64,000 nucleotides of DNA from Candidatus Uabimicrobium amorphum (lineage in GTDB: Bacteria; Planctomycetota; Uabimicrobiia; Uabimicrobiales; Uabimicrobiaceae): the NCBI RefSeq assembly GCF_009002475.1, contig NZ_AP019860.1, positions 1,426,001-1,490,000 of the forward strand. Reading direction: 5' to 3'. Position numbers and translations under genes: made by a program. The notes below the pieces were generated by a model. It did no database searches and was not told where the DNA came from. It worked only from the letters and a program-made list of their open reading frames with translations. Below are positions 17,110 through 23,833 of this stretch, in pieces. Position 1 is the stretch's first letter, and the number at the start of each line of letters is the position of its first letter.

Positions 17110-18642
17110 ATGAGCATAGATACAGCAAAAGTTTTAGAAAACTTAGGTATTCAGTCGCAAAACTATGGTGCTTTTAACGGCGAATGGTTTGGAAGCGGCG
17201 AAGTGTTAGAGAGTATCTCTCCTATCGATGGTAAAAAAATAGCAACTGTAGTACAGGCAACCACAGAAGAATATGAAAAAGTCTATAGTGAAGCAGAGAA
17301 AGCGTTTAAAGAATGGCGAATGGTGCCCGGCCCTAAACGCGGCGAAATTGTACGGCAAATCGGCGAAGGACTTCGCGCTCACAAAGATGACCTAGGAGCA
17401 TTAGTCACTCTGGAAATGGGAAAGATTTGGGCAGAGGGAAAAGGTGAAGTTCAGGAAATGATCGATATCGCTGACTTTGCTGTGGGACTATCGCGACAAA
17501 TGTATGGACGCACTATGCACAGTGAACGTCCTTTACACCGCATGTACGAACAGTGGCATCCTCTGGGTGTAATTGGTATCATCAGCGCTTTTAATTTTCC
17601 TGTTGCTGTATGGTCATGGAATGCGATGATCGCAGCCGTTTGTGGAGACACGATGATTTGGAAACCTTCTCCGAAAACGCCACTAACCGCAATTGCCTGC
17701 CAAAAAATTGCCGCGAAAGTTTTTGTGGACAACGGTCTTTCTCCTGCTGTGATGTCTCTAGTCATTGGGGAAACAGAAACTGTAGGTGAAAAAATGATCC
17801 ACGATAAACGACTGCCACTCATTAGTGCCACAGGCAGCACGCGTATGGGAAAACGAGTGGGCGAAGTTGTCGGCGGACGTCTTGGACGTACGATCCTAGA
17901 GTTAGGTGGTAACAATGCGATCATTGTGAGTAATAACAGCGATATGAAAATGGTGACGCGCGCTATTTTGTTTGGCGCAGTAGGAACTGCGGGACAACGT
18001 TGCACATCAACGCGCCGTGTTTTCATTCATGAAGACATTTATGATGAATTAAAAGAAAAGCTCGTGAGTGCATATCAGCAAGTTTCGATTGGTAATCCTT
18101 TGGATGAAGGAACGTTAATGGGGCCTCTCATCGACAACCTTGCTGTTCAATCGATGCAAGATGCGATTACAGAAGCAAAATCACAAGGAGGTACCGTCCT
18201 TTGTGGTGGAGAAGTTCTCCAGGAAGATTTCCCCTGTGGGAATTATGTAAAGCCTTGTATTATTGAAATGCCAAACCAATCACAAATCGTCCAAGACGAA
18301 ACATTTGCTCCGATTCTTTACTTACTCAAGTTCAACAATATAGAAGAGGCACTTCATAGTCACAATGCCGTTCCTCAAGGTTTATCATCGGCTATGTTCA
18401 CCACAAACGTACTGGAAGCAGAAACCTTCTTGAGTCATATGGGAAGCGATTGTGGAATCGCCAATATCAATATCGGTACCTCTGGTGCAGAAATTGGCGG
18501 AGCCTTCGGCGGGGAAAAAGAAACCGGCGGCGGAAGAGAAGCTGGGTCTGACTCATGGAAAGCATACATGCGACGCCAGACGAATACGATAAATTGGTCA
18601 AAGGAATTGCCACTCGCACAAGGTATAAAATTCGGAGATTAG
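17110..18642 (+). CDS. ALDH7-family aldehyde dehydrogenase (antiquitin-like)
   Basis: The ATG at 17110 follows TCGGAGA and gives 510 residues; the longer ORF to 17053 would run through the terminator. The protein is close to the antiquitin/ALDH7 group. It has the substrate-side Asn in FNFPVAVWSWN, the NAD-binding GSTRMGKRVGEVV, the general base Glu in ILELGGNNAI, the catalytic Cys in GTAGQRCTSTRR, and the C-terminal GGAFGGEKETGGGREAGSD. Members oxidise alpha-aminoadipic semialdehyde (lysine breakdown) and related aldehydes with NAD+. The gene is 1 base from the RdgC-type gene downstream. The family is firm; lysine catabolism as the role is inferred from the family. Confidence 0.9.
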   Translation: MSIDTAKVLENLGIQSQNYGAFNGEWFGSGEVLESISPIDGKKIATVVQATTEEYEKVYSEAEKAFKEWRMVPGPKRGEIVRQIGEGLRAHKDDLGALVTLEMGKIWAEGKGEVQEMIDIADFAVGLSRQMYGRTMHSERPLHRMYEQWHPLGVIGIISAFNFPVAVWSWNAMIAAVCGDTMIWKPSPKTPLTAIACQKIAAKVFVDNGLSPAVMSLVIGETETVGEKMIHDKRLPLISATGSTRMGKRVGEVVGGRLGRTILELGGNNAIIVSNNSDMKMVTRAILFGAVGTAGQRCTSTRRVFIHEDIYDELKEKLVSAYQQVSIGNPLDEGTLMGPLIDNLAVQSMQDAITEAKSQGGTVLCGGEVLQEDFPCGNYVKPCIIEMPNQSQIVQDETFAPILYLLKFNNIEEALHSHNAVPQGLSSAMFTTNVLEAETFLSHMGSDCGIANINIGTSGAEIGGAFGGEKETGGGREAGSDSWKAYMRRQTNTINWSKELPLAQGIKFGD

Positions 18643-18643
18643 A

Positions 18644-19252
18644 ATGCATTTTTTAAAAAGTTCTCTGAGCTTTACTCGTTTTAAAGTAATTGGAAATTTC
18701 TCATTTGCTCATGAAGAATTCCAAAACTCATTGGTACAAAACTCTTTTGTGGATCTATCCGAGCTACCCGATCATGAAGAATCCATTGGTTGGGTTTCTC
18801 ATGAAAACTGTCTTGAAGAACCCGACTTGTCGCTTATGTTGATGGAACCTTATATTCGTTTGACTTTTCGCATCGATAAAAGAAAAATTCCCGCCGCTCT
18901 TCTCGAAGCACATTTTGCCATTGAAGAACGCGCAACTCTAGCCGCAGAAGGCAAGGAGAGACTTTCTCTTAATCGTCGCCGAGAGCTAAAACGTCAGGTG
19001 AAAACCATGTTAATGATGCGAACTAGCCCTAACAGCAGTTTATATCGCGCGCTATGGAATTTCAAGACACAACATTGTTTATTATTTGCCACTGGAAAAG
19101 GTTTACGCAACAAATTTGATAAGCTATTTCTAGAGACTTTTGGTTTAGAATTAATGCCTCTCACTCCTTGGTCGTTAGCTGATATATGGGCAGAAAAAAA
19201 TAATTTAGATGAGCTTTTGCAAGAAACAGAACCAGCAGAATTTAATGAATAA
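18644..19252 (+). CDS. RdgC-like protein, N-terminal part of a split RdgC
   Basis: The 202 residues follow the N-terminal plan of recombination-associated protein RdgC. An opening beta strand and EESIGWVSHEN come first, then PYIRLTFRIDKRKIPAALL, a charged helix EERATLAAEGKERLSLNRRRELK, and a segment ending TPWSLADIW. Bacterial RdgC is a DNA-binding ring protein of about 300 residues that modulates RecA. Here the first two thirds form one gene and the rest is in the next. GGAG precedes the ATG by 6 bases, and the gene follows the aldehyde dehydrogenase by 1 base. Sequence identity to E. coli RdgC is low by eye, so I call it RdgC-like. Confidence 0.65.
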   Translation: MHFLKSSLSFTRFKVIGNFSFAHEEFQNSLVQNSFVDLSELPDHEESIGWVSHENCLEEPDLSLMLMEPYIRLTFRIDKRKIPAALLEAHFAIEERATLAAEGKERLSLNRRRELKRQVKTMLMMRTSPNSSLYRALWNFKTQHCLLFATGKGLRNKFDKLFLETFGLELMPLTPWSLADIWAEKNNLDELLQETEPAEFNE

Positions 19253-19260
19253 GGATGCAT

Positions 19261-19782
19261 ATGTTACTTCCTGAAGGCGAAACAAAAGATTTTTTAGGCC
19301 GTGAATTTTTGACATGGCTGTGGTTTTACGGAGAACAGAATAACTGGCACTTCAGCTTTAGTGATGGCGACAGTATGGAATATGGAATGGATGAACTTCT
19401 TGTCATGCAAGGTGACGATGCCAATTGTATGCAGAAGTTATCAGGTCCAGTTCCCATCAAAGCCCCTGAAGCACAAGTGGCTTTACTAGAAGGAAAAAAA
19501 GTTTCTACGACACGTGTTGTTTTTGTTCATGGTCAACAAGAATGGACATTCACCATTAGTGGAGACAATTTTAACATTTCTTCTTTAAAACTCATATCTC
19601 CCACAACGTCGGACATTGAAGAACGCTTTGCCGAACTTTCTGACGATTTAGAACAAGTAACGTTGTTATTTGACAAGGTATACACCACTTTTCTACAACT
19701 ACGCATTTCGGAAGAGTGGCACAAAGATATCTTGCCACAAATGAAAGAATGGGTCGCACAAAAAGCGGAAAACGCCGATTAG
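19261..19782 (+). CDS. RdgC-like protein, C-terminal part of a split RdgC
   Basis: The product begins LLPEGETKDFLGREFLTWLWF and continues with KVSTTRVVFVHGQQEWTFTISGDNFNISSLKL. This matches the C-terminal RdgC region (FLTWLW motif, beta hairpin that closes the ring). AAGG at 19251-19254 overlaps the upstream stop region and is 6 bases from ATG 19261; the earlier ATG at 19255 touches it. The two halves lie in different frames with an intact stop, start and ribosome site between them. A true gene split is therefore more likely than a sequencing frameshift. The pair presumably assembles into one RdgC-type DNA-binding unit. Confidence 0.65.
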   Translation: MLLPEGETKDFLGREFLTWLWFYGEQNNWHFSFSDGDSMEYGMDELLVMQGDDANCMQKLSGPVPIKAPEAQVALLEGKKVSTTRVVFVHGQQEWTFTISGDNFNISSLKLISPTTSDIEERFAELSDDLEQVTLLFDKVYTTFLQLRISEEWHKDILPQMKEWVAQKAENAD

Positions 19783-19802
19783 TGCTTTGGCATTATTTTT
19801 GG

Positions 19803-19841
19803 TATGTGATGCCTTTGGTCTCAAACGACCGGTATCACATA
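19803..19841. terminator. Intergenic stem-loop, possible terminator
   Basis: TATGTGATGCC (19803-19813) pairs with GGTATCACATA (19831-19841) with one G-U pair, and an inner GGTC/GACC stem adds four pairs. It lies 20 bases past the RdgC C-terminal gene. No T run follows, so termination is uncertain. Confidence 0.4.
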
Positions 19842-19974
19842 TCAAAGTATTGCCTAATTACGATGGAAAATCATCTTGTCGTAAAAAACAGCGGTGTAAT
19901 ATCGTTTATTTTTCATGTTTTTGAAAAATCTGTTTTACAAAAACCAAGCATAGGATAAAATTAGGAGTAGAGGT

Positions 19975-20631
19975 ATGGAAAAGTGGGGAGCGGGAATATA
20001 TCTATTGGGGCAGTATCATCGCTACCAAACTGGTTTGTGGTTGCTAAAACATCAAGATGAAGCAGCAATCCTAGAAATGCCACCGTATTTTAAGAGTGAA
20101 GTCCCTCCGTATAAACTTTGTAAAACACTATGCGAAGATTATAATTTAAAGATAAAATACTTTTTATGTTCCCATGCTCACGGAGATCACTTTTGGCAAA
20201 AAACATACGACGAGATCAAGAAAAACTTTCCACAGGCGAAAATTTATTTACAAAACGGTTTTAAAAAACGAATAAAAAATAAGGCGCGCACAAAATTTTT
20301 TGAAGACGAACAACGCCTTTATCTCGCAAACGAACCTCTAATATTGATCCATGCTCCCAAGCACAGTCCCACTGATACAATGGTTGCCTTTCGCGGAACT
20401 ATGTTTACGGGTGACTGGGAACTAAATACAATTCGCAGTGTACATGATGGTAAAAAATACGCCGTCCCTATGGAAACGCGTTTGCAATCCGTGCAAAAGA
20501 TGGAAACATTTGAAGAGCGTTACAATTACAACATCCATCGTGTCTTTTCCGTACACGCAAACGATCGGCGCGAAAATGTAAACTTTACGGAATTAATGGC
20601 TGATACAAAAAACAACAGACAATTGTGGTAG
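19975..20631 (+). CDS. Metallo-beta-lactamase-fold hydrolase
   Basis: This 218-residue protein has the MBL-fold metal-binding set: SHAHGDHFW (HxHxDH, near residue 67), the next His in APKHSPTDTM, the bridging Asp in MFTGDWEL and the last His in VFSVHANDRR. All ligands are kept, so it should bind two metal ions. The group includes hydrolases of thioesters, phosphodiesters and lactones. There is no RNase beta-CASP insert and no lactamase signature, so the substrate is open. TAGGAG precedes the ATG. It is the first of three close genes (8 bases to the TPR gene, then none to the zinc-ribbon gene). Confidence 0.85.
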   Translation: MEKWGAGIYLLGQYHRYQTGLWLLKHQDEAAILEMPPYFKSEVPPYKLCKTLCEDYNLKIKYFLCSHAHGDHFWQKTYDEIKKNFPQAKIYLQNGFKKRIKNKARTKFFEDEQRLYLANEPLILIHAPKHSPTDTMVAFRGTMFTGDWELNTIRSVHDGKKYAVPMETRLQSVQKMETFEERYNYNIHRVFSVHANDRRENVNFTELMADTKNNRQLW

Positions 20632-20639
20632 GAACCAAA

Positions 20640-21668
20640 ATGTTTGGATTTGGTAAACGCAAAAAGAAAAAAGAAGACGAAGTCAAAGCAAATGAAGAGC
20701 TGAATCAAGACATTAACATTGACGATTCAGAAGGTGACCAAGTCGACGAAGTGGATGAGGATGTCAGCGAAGTTGACGATGATGTTAGCGAGGTTGACGA
20801 AGATATTAGCGATGTTGATGAACTCGATGATATAGATGAAATTGACGAACTCGACGATGACATTGACGAAATTGACGACGTTGACGATGATATTGAAGAC
20901 GTGCAAGACGCTAAAAGTGAGAATATAGCTAGCCAAAAGGACTTTGAAGAGGTAAGTTCTCCGACAATAAAACCCGCCAATATTTCTTCTAGCCACAATA
21001 TATCCACAGAAGACATAAAAAGATCGATGGAAGCCAACAATAACGGAATTCGCTGCAAGAAAAATAGAGATTTCGCCAAAGCGTTAGAGATGTACAACGA
21101 AGCCATCATGGTCTATCCCGGTTATGCAATGGCGTATTACAACCGCGCTATATTGTATACCGAGCAACAACAATTCGATAAGGCCATTGAAGATTACAGC
21201 ACCGCGATCAGCATTAACCCAAGAGCACCAGAGTTTTACAATAATCGTGGTAATCTGTTTTTTGAAGCAAAAAAATACGACAAGGCAGAAGAGGATTACA
21301 ACAAGTCACTAGAGCTAGCTCCGAACTACTCTGAAGCTTTTCATAACAGAGGTATGTTGTATTTCTGCCAAAGCAAACTACAAGAAGCTCTACAAAACTT
21401 TACGCGTGCTATAGAACTCAACGCAGATCTTTCGATTAACTACTACAACATTGCATGTATACATTCGCGTTTAGAAGAGCAAGACCAAGCGTTGGTATTT
21501 TTAGAAAAAGCTTTCCGCGAAGGTTTTTTTGATCGCGAAAAACTAAACAGCGATAGCGACTTAGACAACATTCGCAGTCTGCCAGCTTTCCAAGACCTCA
21601 CAGATCGCGGCGGAAGTATGTCTCCCTACACCATGGCGATGAAGAATTTTTCAACGAGGAGAAAGTAA
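20640..21668 (+). CDS. TPR protein with basic N-terminus and acidic repeat tract
   Basis: I start at ATG 20640 (MFGFGKRKKKK), 6 bases after TAGGA. The 342-residue protein opens with a strongly basic patch. It continues with about 55 residues of Asp/Glu/Val/Ile repeats of the form VDEDVSEVDDD, and then has at least four classical TPR units from about residue 125 (KALEMYNEAIMVYPGYAMAYYNRA, KAIEDYSTAISINPRAPEFYNNRG, KAEEDYNKSLELAPNYSEAFHNRG). It is a probable cytoplasmic scaffold. The DNA under the acidic tract is itself repetitive, so length may vary between strains. No catalytic domain is seen. Confidence 0.8.
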   Translation: MFGFGKRKKKKEDEVKANEELNQDINIDDSEGDQVDEVDEDVSEVDDDVSEVDEDISDVDELDDIDEIDELDDDIDEIDDVDDDIEDVQDAKSENIASQKDFEEVSSPTIKPANISSSHNISTEDIKRSMEANNNGIRCKKNRDFAKALEMYNEAIMVYPGYAMAYYNRAILYTEQQQFDKAIEDYSTAISINPRAPEFYNNRGNLFFEAKKYDKAEEDYNKSLELAPNYSEAFHNRGMLYFCQSKLQEALQNFTRAIELNADLSINYYNIACIHSRLEEQDQALVFLEKAFREGFFDREKLNSDSDLDNIRSLPAFQDLTDRGGSMSPYTMAMKNFSTRRK

Positions 21669-21884
21669 TTGCAACACGCAAAGCAACCGTGCGATTGGGA
21701 AGGGGAAAAAAGAGAGTGCCCGTATATACTTGACGATTACAAGTATTCCTTTTGGGGATGGACTCTTCTCTCCATCGGGATTAGCGCAAAACCCGTAAGA
21801 CTCATTCGCACTTGCAGTAAATGCCACGAAGAGATCGAAGACATCACCGATCATAAACAACTCATGGAGCATATTGGCCGTTAG
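21669..21884 (+). CDS. Small zinc-ribbon-like protein
   Basis: This 71-residue ORF begins at a TTG directly after the TPR gene stop, with GAGGAGAAAG just upstream. It has Cys in CDWEGEKREC and a CxxC in RTCSKCHEEI, followed by two His. That spacing suggests a treble-clef or ribbon zinc site. The C-terminal part ends in an amphipathic helix (DHKQLMEHIGR). No family is recognised. It is the last gene of the MBL-TPR unit and faces the minus-strand selW gene across the inverted-repeat region. Confidence 0.5.
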   Translation: MQHAKQPCDWEGEKRECPYILDDYKYSFWGWTLLSIGISAKPVRLIRTCSKCHEEIEDITDHKQLMEHIGR

Positions 21885-21973
21885 TGAATTGACTATTGTG
21901 TTAGAAAATTGAGATGGGGATTTCTCACCATCGAAATAGCGGGTTCATTTAAGGTGATAGGTTCTGTTTCCTG

Positions 21974-22244
21974 ATTGGTGCCCTCACCATCGAATTAGCA
22001 GTTACAGCTGCGCTGTAAGCTGCTATTCTCATACCTCTCCCACAGGGAGAGGTATAATGCTTCTCTTTTGTAAAAAACTAAATTCGTTTGAGTTGCGGGA
22101 CAATTGCGGTTGTGCATGCGGCAGCACAAAATAACGCAAATGGAAGCAAATTAAGACGTGTTACGCCTCTCCCTGTGGGAGAGGCATGAGAATTAAGGCT
22201 TTTAGCGAAGCTAAAACCTTAAATTCGATGGTGAGGGCACCAAT
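21974..22244. repeat. MITE-like element with 23-bp perfect terminal inverted repeats
   Basis: Bases 21974-21996 and 22222-22244 are exact reverse complements over 23 bases (ends ATTGGTGCCC and GGGCACCAAT). Inside lie hairpins at 22031-22055 (loop ACA) and 22165-22185 (loop TGT), plus an AAGGCTTTTAGC/GCTAAAACCTT stem at about 22195-22220. There is no transposase ORF within its 271 bases, so if mobile it depends on another element. No clear target-site duplication is visible. Confidence 0.65.
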
Positions 22245-22320
22245 ACGGAAAAAGAATCCCTAATCGAAAGCGAACCCACACAAAACAATAGTGAGAACAC
22301 CAATCCGGAAAAAGAATCCC
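22231..22320 (+). repeat. Direct repeat pair of about 30 bases
   Basis: Bases 22231-22260 and 22291-22320 are near-identical, both ending CGGAAAAAGAATCCC, with 3 differences and an exact 60-base period. The first copy overlaps the right end of the inverted-repeat element. Confidence 0.65.
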
Positions 22321-22332
22321 GAATCCGAACCA

Positions 22333-22551
22333 CTACCCTTTAATCAAATTCACTACCTCATTCTCTTCCGCGTGGCGTCCTAACTTCTTTTTGGAAAAAA
22401 TCAGTTCGCCGTCTTTTACCACCTCAAAAACTCCGCCTCCTGAGGCGATAAGTTCTGCGTCTATCGAAAAATGCTTCTTCAATTCTTCTGCCAAACCGGC
22501 AGCTATGGGATAGTAGTCTCACTTCTGGCAATACTCAATCGACACTTTCAT
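22333..22551 (-). CDS. selW: SelW/Rdx-family selenoprotein with in-frame UGA (Sec)
   Basis: Read from ATG 22551, behind AGGAGAG, the frame gives MKVSIEYCQK, then TGA (22521-22519), then DYYPIAAGLAEELKKHFSID and onward through GGGVFEVVKDGELIFSKKKLG to TAG at 22333. With UGA as selenocysteine this is a 72-residue Rdx/SelW-like thioredoxin-fold protein. The UGA falls exactly on the second position of the CxxC/CxxU redox motif (Cys8, Sec11), as in known SelW proteins. The rest matches the family, including the GGxFEV and IFSKK segments. A hairpin of bacterial SECIS type lies just downstream of UGA. It is the last gene of the M29-thioesterase-UbiA operon, 9 bases after the UbiA stop. It is probably a cytoplasmic redox protein. 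A nonsense mutation is the alternative, but unlikely at this exact codon with the whole downstream frame conserved. Confidence 0.85.
22488..22521 (-). promoter_or_regulatory. Putative bacterial SECIS element of selW
   Basis: In the mRNA, 16 bases after UGA, CUGCC (22502-22498) pairs with GGCAG (22492-22488) around the loop GGUUU. The loop opens with G residues and starts 21 bases after UGA, within the range described for bacterial SECIS hairpins read by SelB. The stem is only 5 bp, so this is a candidate. Confidence 0.6.
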
Positions 22552-22560
22552 TTTTCTCTC

Positions 22561-23454
22561 CTATATAAAATATGCTACTCCAAGCACGACTTGTGCGTAA
22601 ACCATCATCATGTACATGTGTCGCCACGAAGGATGGTTTTCGGTTGTTGTTAGCGAATGTGGATCTTTTAGAATTAAATATACGACATAGCTTCCCCATA
22701 TGCACATCGATACTCCCAGAAAGATCAGTAACAAAGGGTTACCGTGCAAAACTTTCAAATACACCCCTAGGGGAAACAATAGAAAAGGTACGATAAACGA
22801 TGGAGCGATCATCAGAGCGCTCTTTTTTACCCCAAAAGCGATGGGGAGAGTGATACAGTTATTGCGTTTGTCGCCTTCCATATCGGCGTAATCTTTCGTT
22901 GACGTAGCGCCCAATAAGAAAAGACCGAAAATAAGGCCTATGTACCAAGCTTCGGTATACCAAATGGGCAAAAGTACTCCCCAGCCAGCAACTTTCATCA
23001 GTAAGCCTCGTGGAATAACGATGGTAAGGGTTGCCGACCACCAATAGCGTTTGGTACGCAGTGGTGGCACAGAGTAGATGATGGTACAAAAAGCGGCGAT
23101 AAATACCATAATCGCAAATTCATAGCTCAAGGCAAATGCGATCAGTAACGACGCTACATATAACACAACAGAAATTATCCATGCGCTGCGCATGGACACT
23201 TTACCTGAGGGAAGAGGTCGCTGTGGTTTGTTGATGCAATCTATCTCATAATCGTAGATTTGGTTTATGGCATTGCTCGCACCATTTAAAATGGCTCCGG
23301 TAAAGCCACCTAGCAGTACTTTGCACAAAATCCACCACTGTGGATCGTGAAATTCATGATAGCCGACACCCCAAGCGACAAAAGAGCCGCTCATGATCCC
23401 TATGGCGGGTGCTAATAAAGTAAATGGACGTAAGAGTACAATATACGCTTTCAT
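22561..23454 (-). CDS. UbiA-family prenyltransferase
   Basis: This 297-residue integral membrane protein has about eight or nine hydrophobic helices. It has both Asp-rich motifs of the UbiA superfamily: NAINQIYDYEIDCINKPQRP (NxxxDxxxD type) near residue 60 and KDYADMEGDKRN near residue 185. These bind the Mg-diphosphate of the prenyl donor. The second motif with EGDK resembles the chlorophyll synthase/geranylgeranylglyceryl phosphate synthase branch more than menaquinone MenA. The acceptor cannot be deduced. It starts 1 base after the thioesterase stop and is followed 9 bases later by selW. Confidence 0.88.
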   Translation of the reverse strand: MKAYIVLLRPFTLLAPAIGIMSGSFVAWGVGYHEFHDPQWWILCKVLLGGFTGAILNGASNAINQIYDYEIDCINKPQRPLPSGKVSMRSAWIISVVLYVASLLIAFALSYEFAIMVFIAAFCTIIYSVPPLRTKRYWWSATLTIVIPRGLLMKVAGWGVLLPIWYTEAWYIGLIFGLFLLGATSTKDYADMEGDKRNNCITLPIAFGVKKSALMIAPSFIVPFLLFPLGVYLKVLHGNPLLLIFLGVSMCIWGSYVVYLILKDPHSLTTTENHPSWRHMYMMMVYAQVVLGVAYFI

Positions 23455-23455
23455 C

Positions 23456-23833
23456 TTAATTCCGAATGGAAATAGGCTTGTTGTTCTCGTCTACGGCAAC
23501 ATAAACCACGGTAGCTTCTGTCACGTTTAGAGTGGTTTGGTAGCCGTCTTTCCAACGATCTACGACTACGCGAACTTCTACAGTGATGGAGGTATTTCCG
23601 ACTTTCGTGGTTTGCGTGTAGAAGCTCACGATATCTCCGACAAATACCGGAGATAAAAACTTGACCTCTTTCACAGACACCGTCACTACTTTTTTGGCAG
23701 TGTGACGTCGCACTTCCACAGCTCCGGCTAGGTCTATGTTGCTCAAAATAACACCACCAAAAATGGTACCGACACCATTGGTGTCTTTTGGTAACATTGT
23801 TAAACGTATACTGGGTTGTTGATTAGTTTCCAT
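23456..23833 (-). CDS. Hotdog-fold acyl-CoA thioesterase (YciA-like)
   Basis: The 125-residue protein has the YciA/BFIT-type signature PKDTNGVGTIFGGVILSNIDLAGA at residues 15-38 (Asn and Asp are the active-site residues), then VSVKEVKFLSPVFVGDIVSFY, typical of the acyl-CoA thioesterase hotdog fold. It hydrolyses acyl-CoA to free acid and CoA in the cytoplasm, usually as a hexamer. Its start overlaps the end of the upstream M29 peptidase gene by 11 bases and it ends 1 base before the UbiA start, so the three are translationally coupled. Chain-length preference is not readable. Confidence 0.9.
   Translation of the reverse strand: METNQQPSIRLTMLPKDTNGVGTIFGGVILSNIDLAGAVEVRRHTAKKVVTVSVKEVKFLSPVFVGDIVSFYTQTTKVGNTSITVEVRVVVDRWKDGYQTTLNVTEATVVYVAVDENNKPISIRN

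Larger units (their letters stand above)
21885..22332. other. Repeat-rich intergenic region between convergent genes
   Basis: This 448-base gap holds no plausible gene. It is packed with inverted and direct repeats (listed separately), including two hairpins with CCTCTCCC/GGGAGAGG arms in opposite orientation and an AGCAGTTACAGC hairpin near 21997-22024. The layout suggests a small non-coding mobile or REP-like element that may also end transcription from both sides. Confidence 0.7.

Noticed and set aside
19716-19958. 80-residue ORF overlapping the RdgC C-terminal gene
   Set aside because: It overlaps a supported gene by 67 bases, spans a stem-loop and shows no recognisable sequence.
20705-21109. 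Ser/Thr-rich minus-strand ORF
   Set aside because: It is antisense of the acidic repeat in the TPR protein.
21885-22332. Degraded insertion sequence with transposase
   Set aside because: No transposase-like fragment appears in any frame; only non-coding inverted and direct repeats are seen.
22333-22551. Interpreting the UGA-containing frame as a pseudogene
   Set aside because: The only stop falls exactly on the Sec position of the CxxU motif and the remaining 61 codons keep family sequence.
22471-22653. 60-residue plus-strand ORF across selW and the UbiA end
   Set aside because: It is the antisense of conserved UbiA and SelW codons and has no ribosome site.
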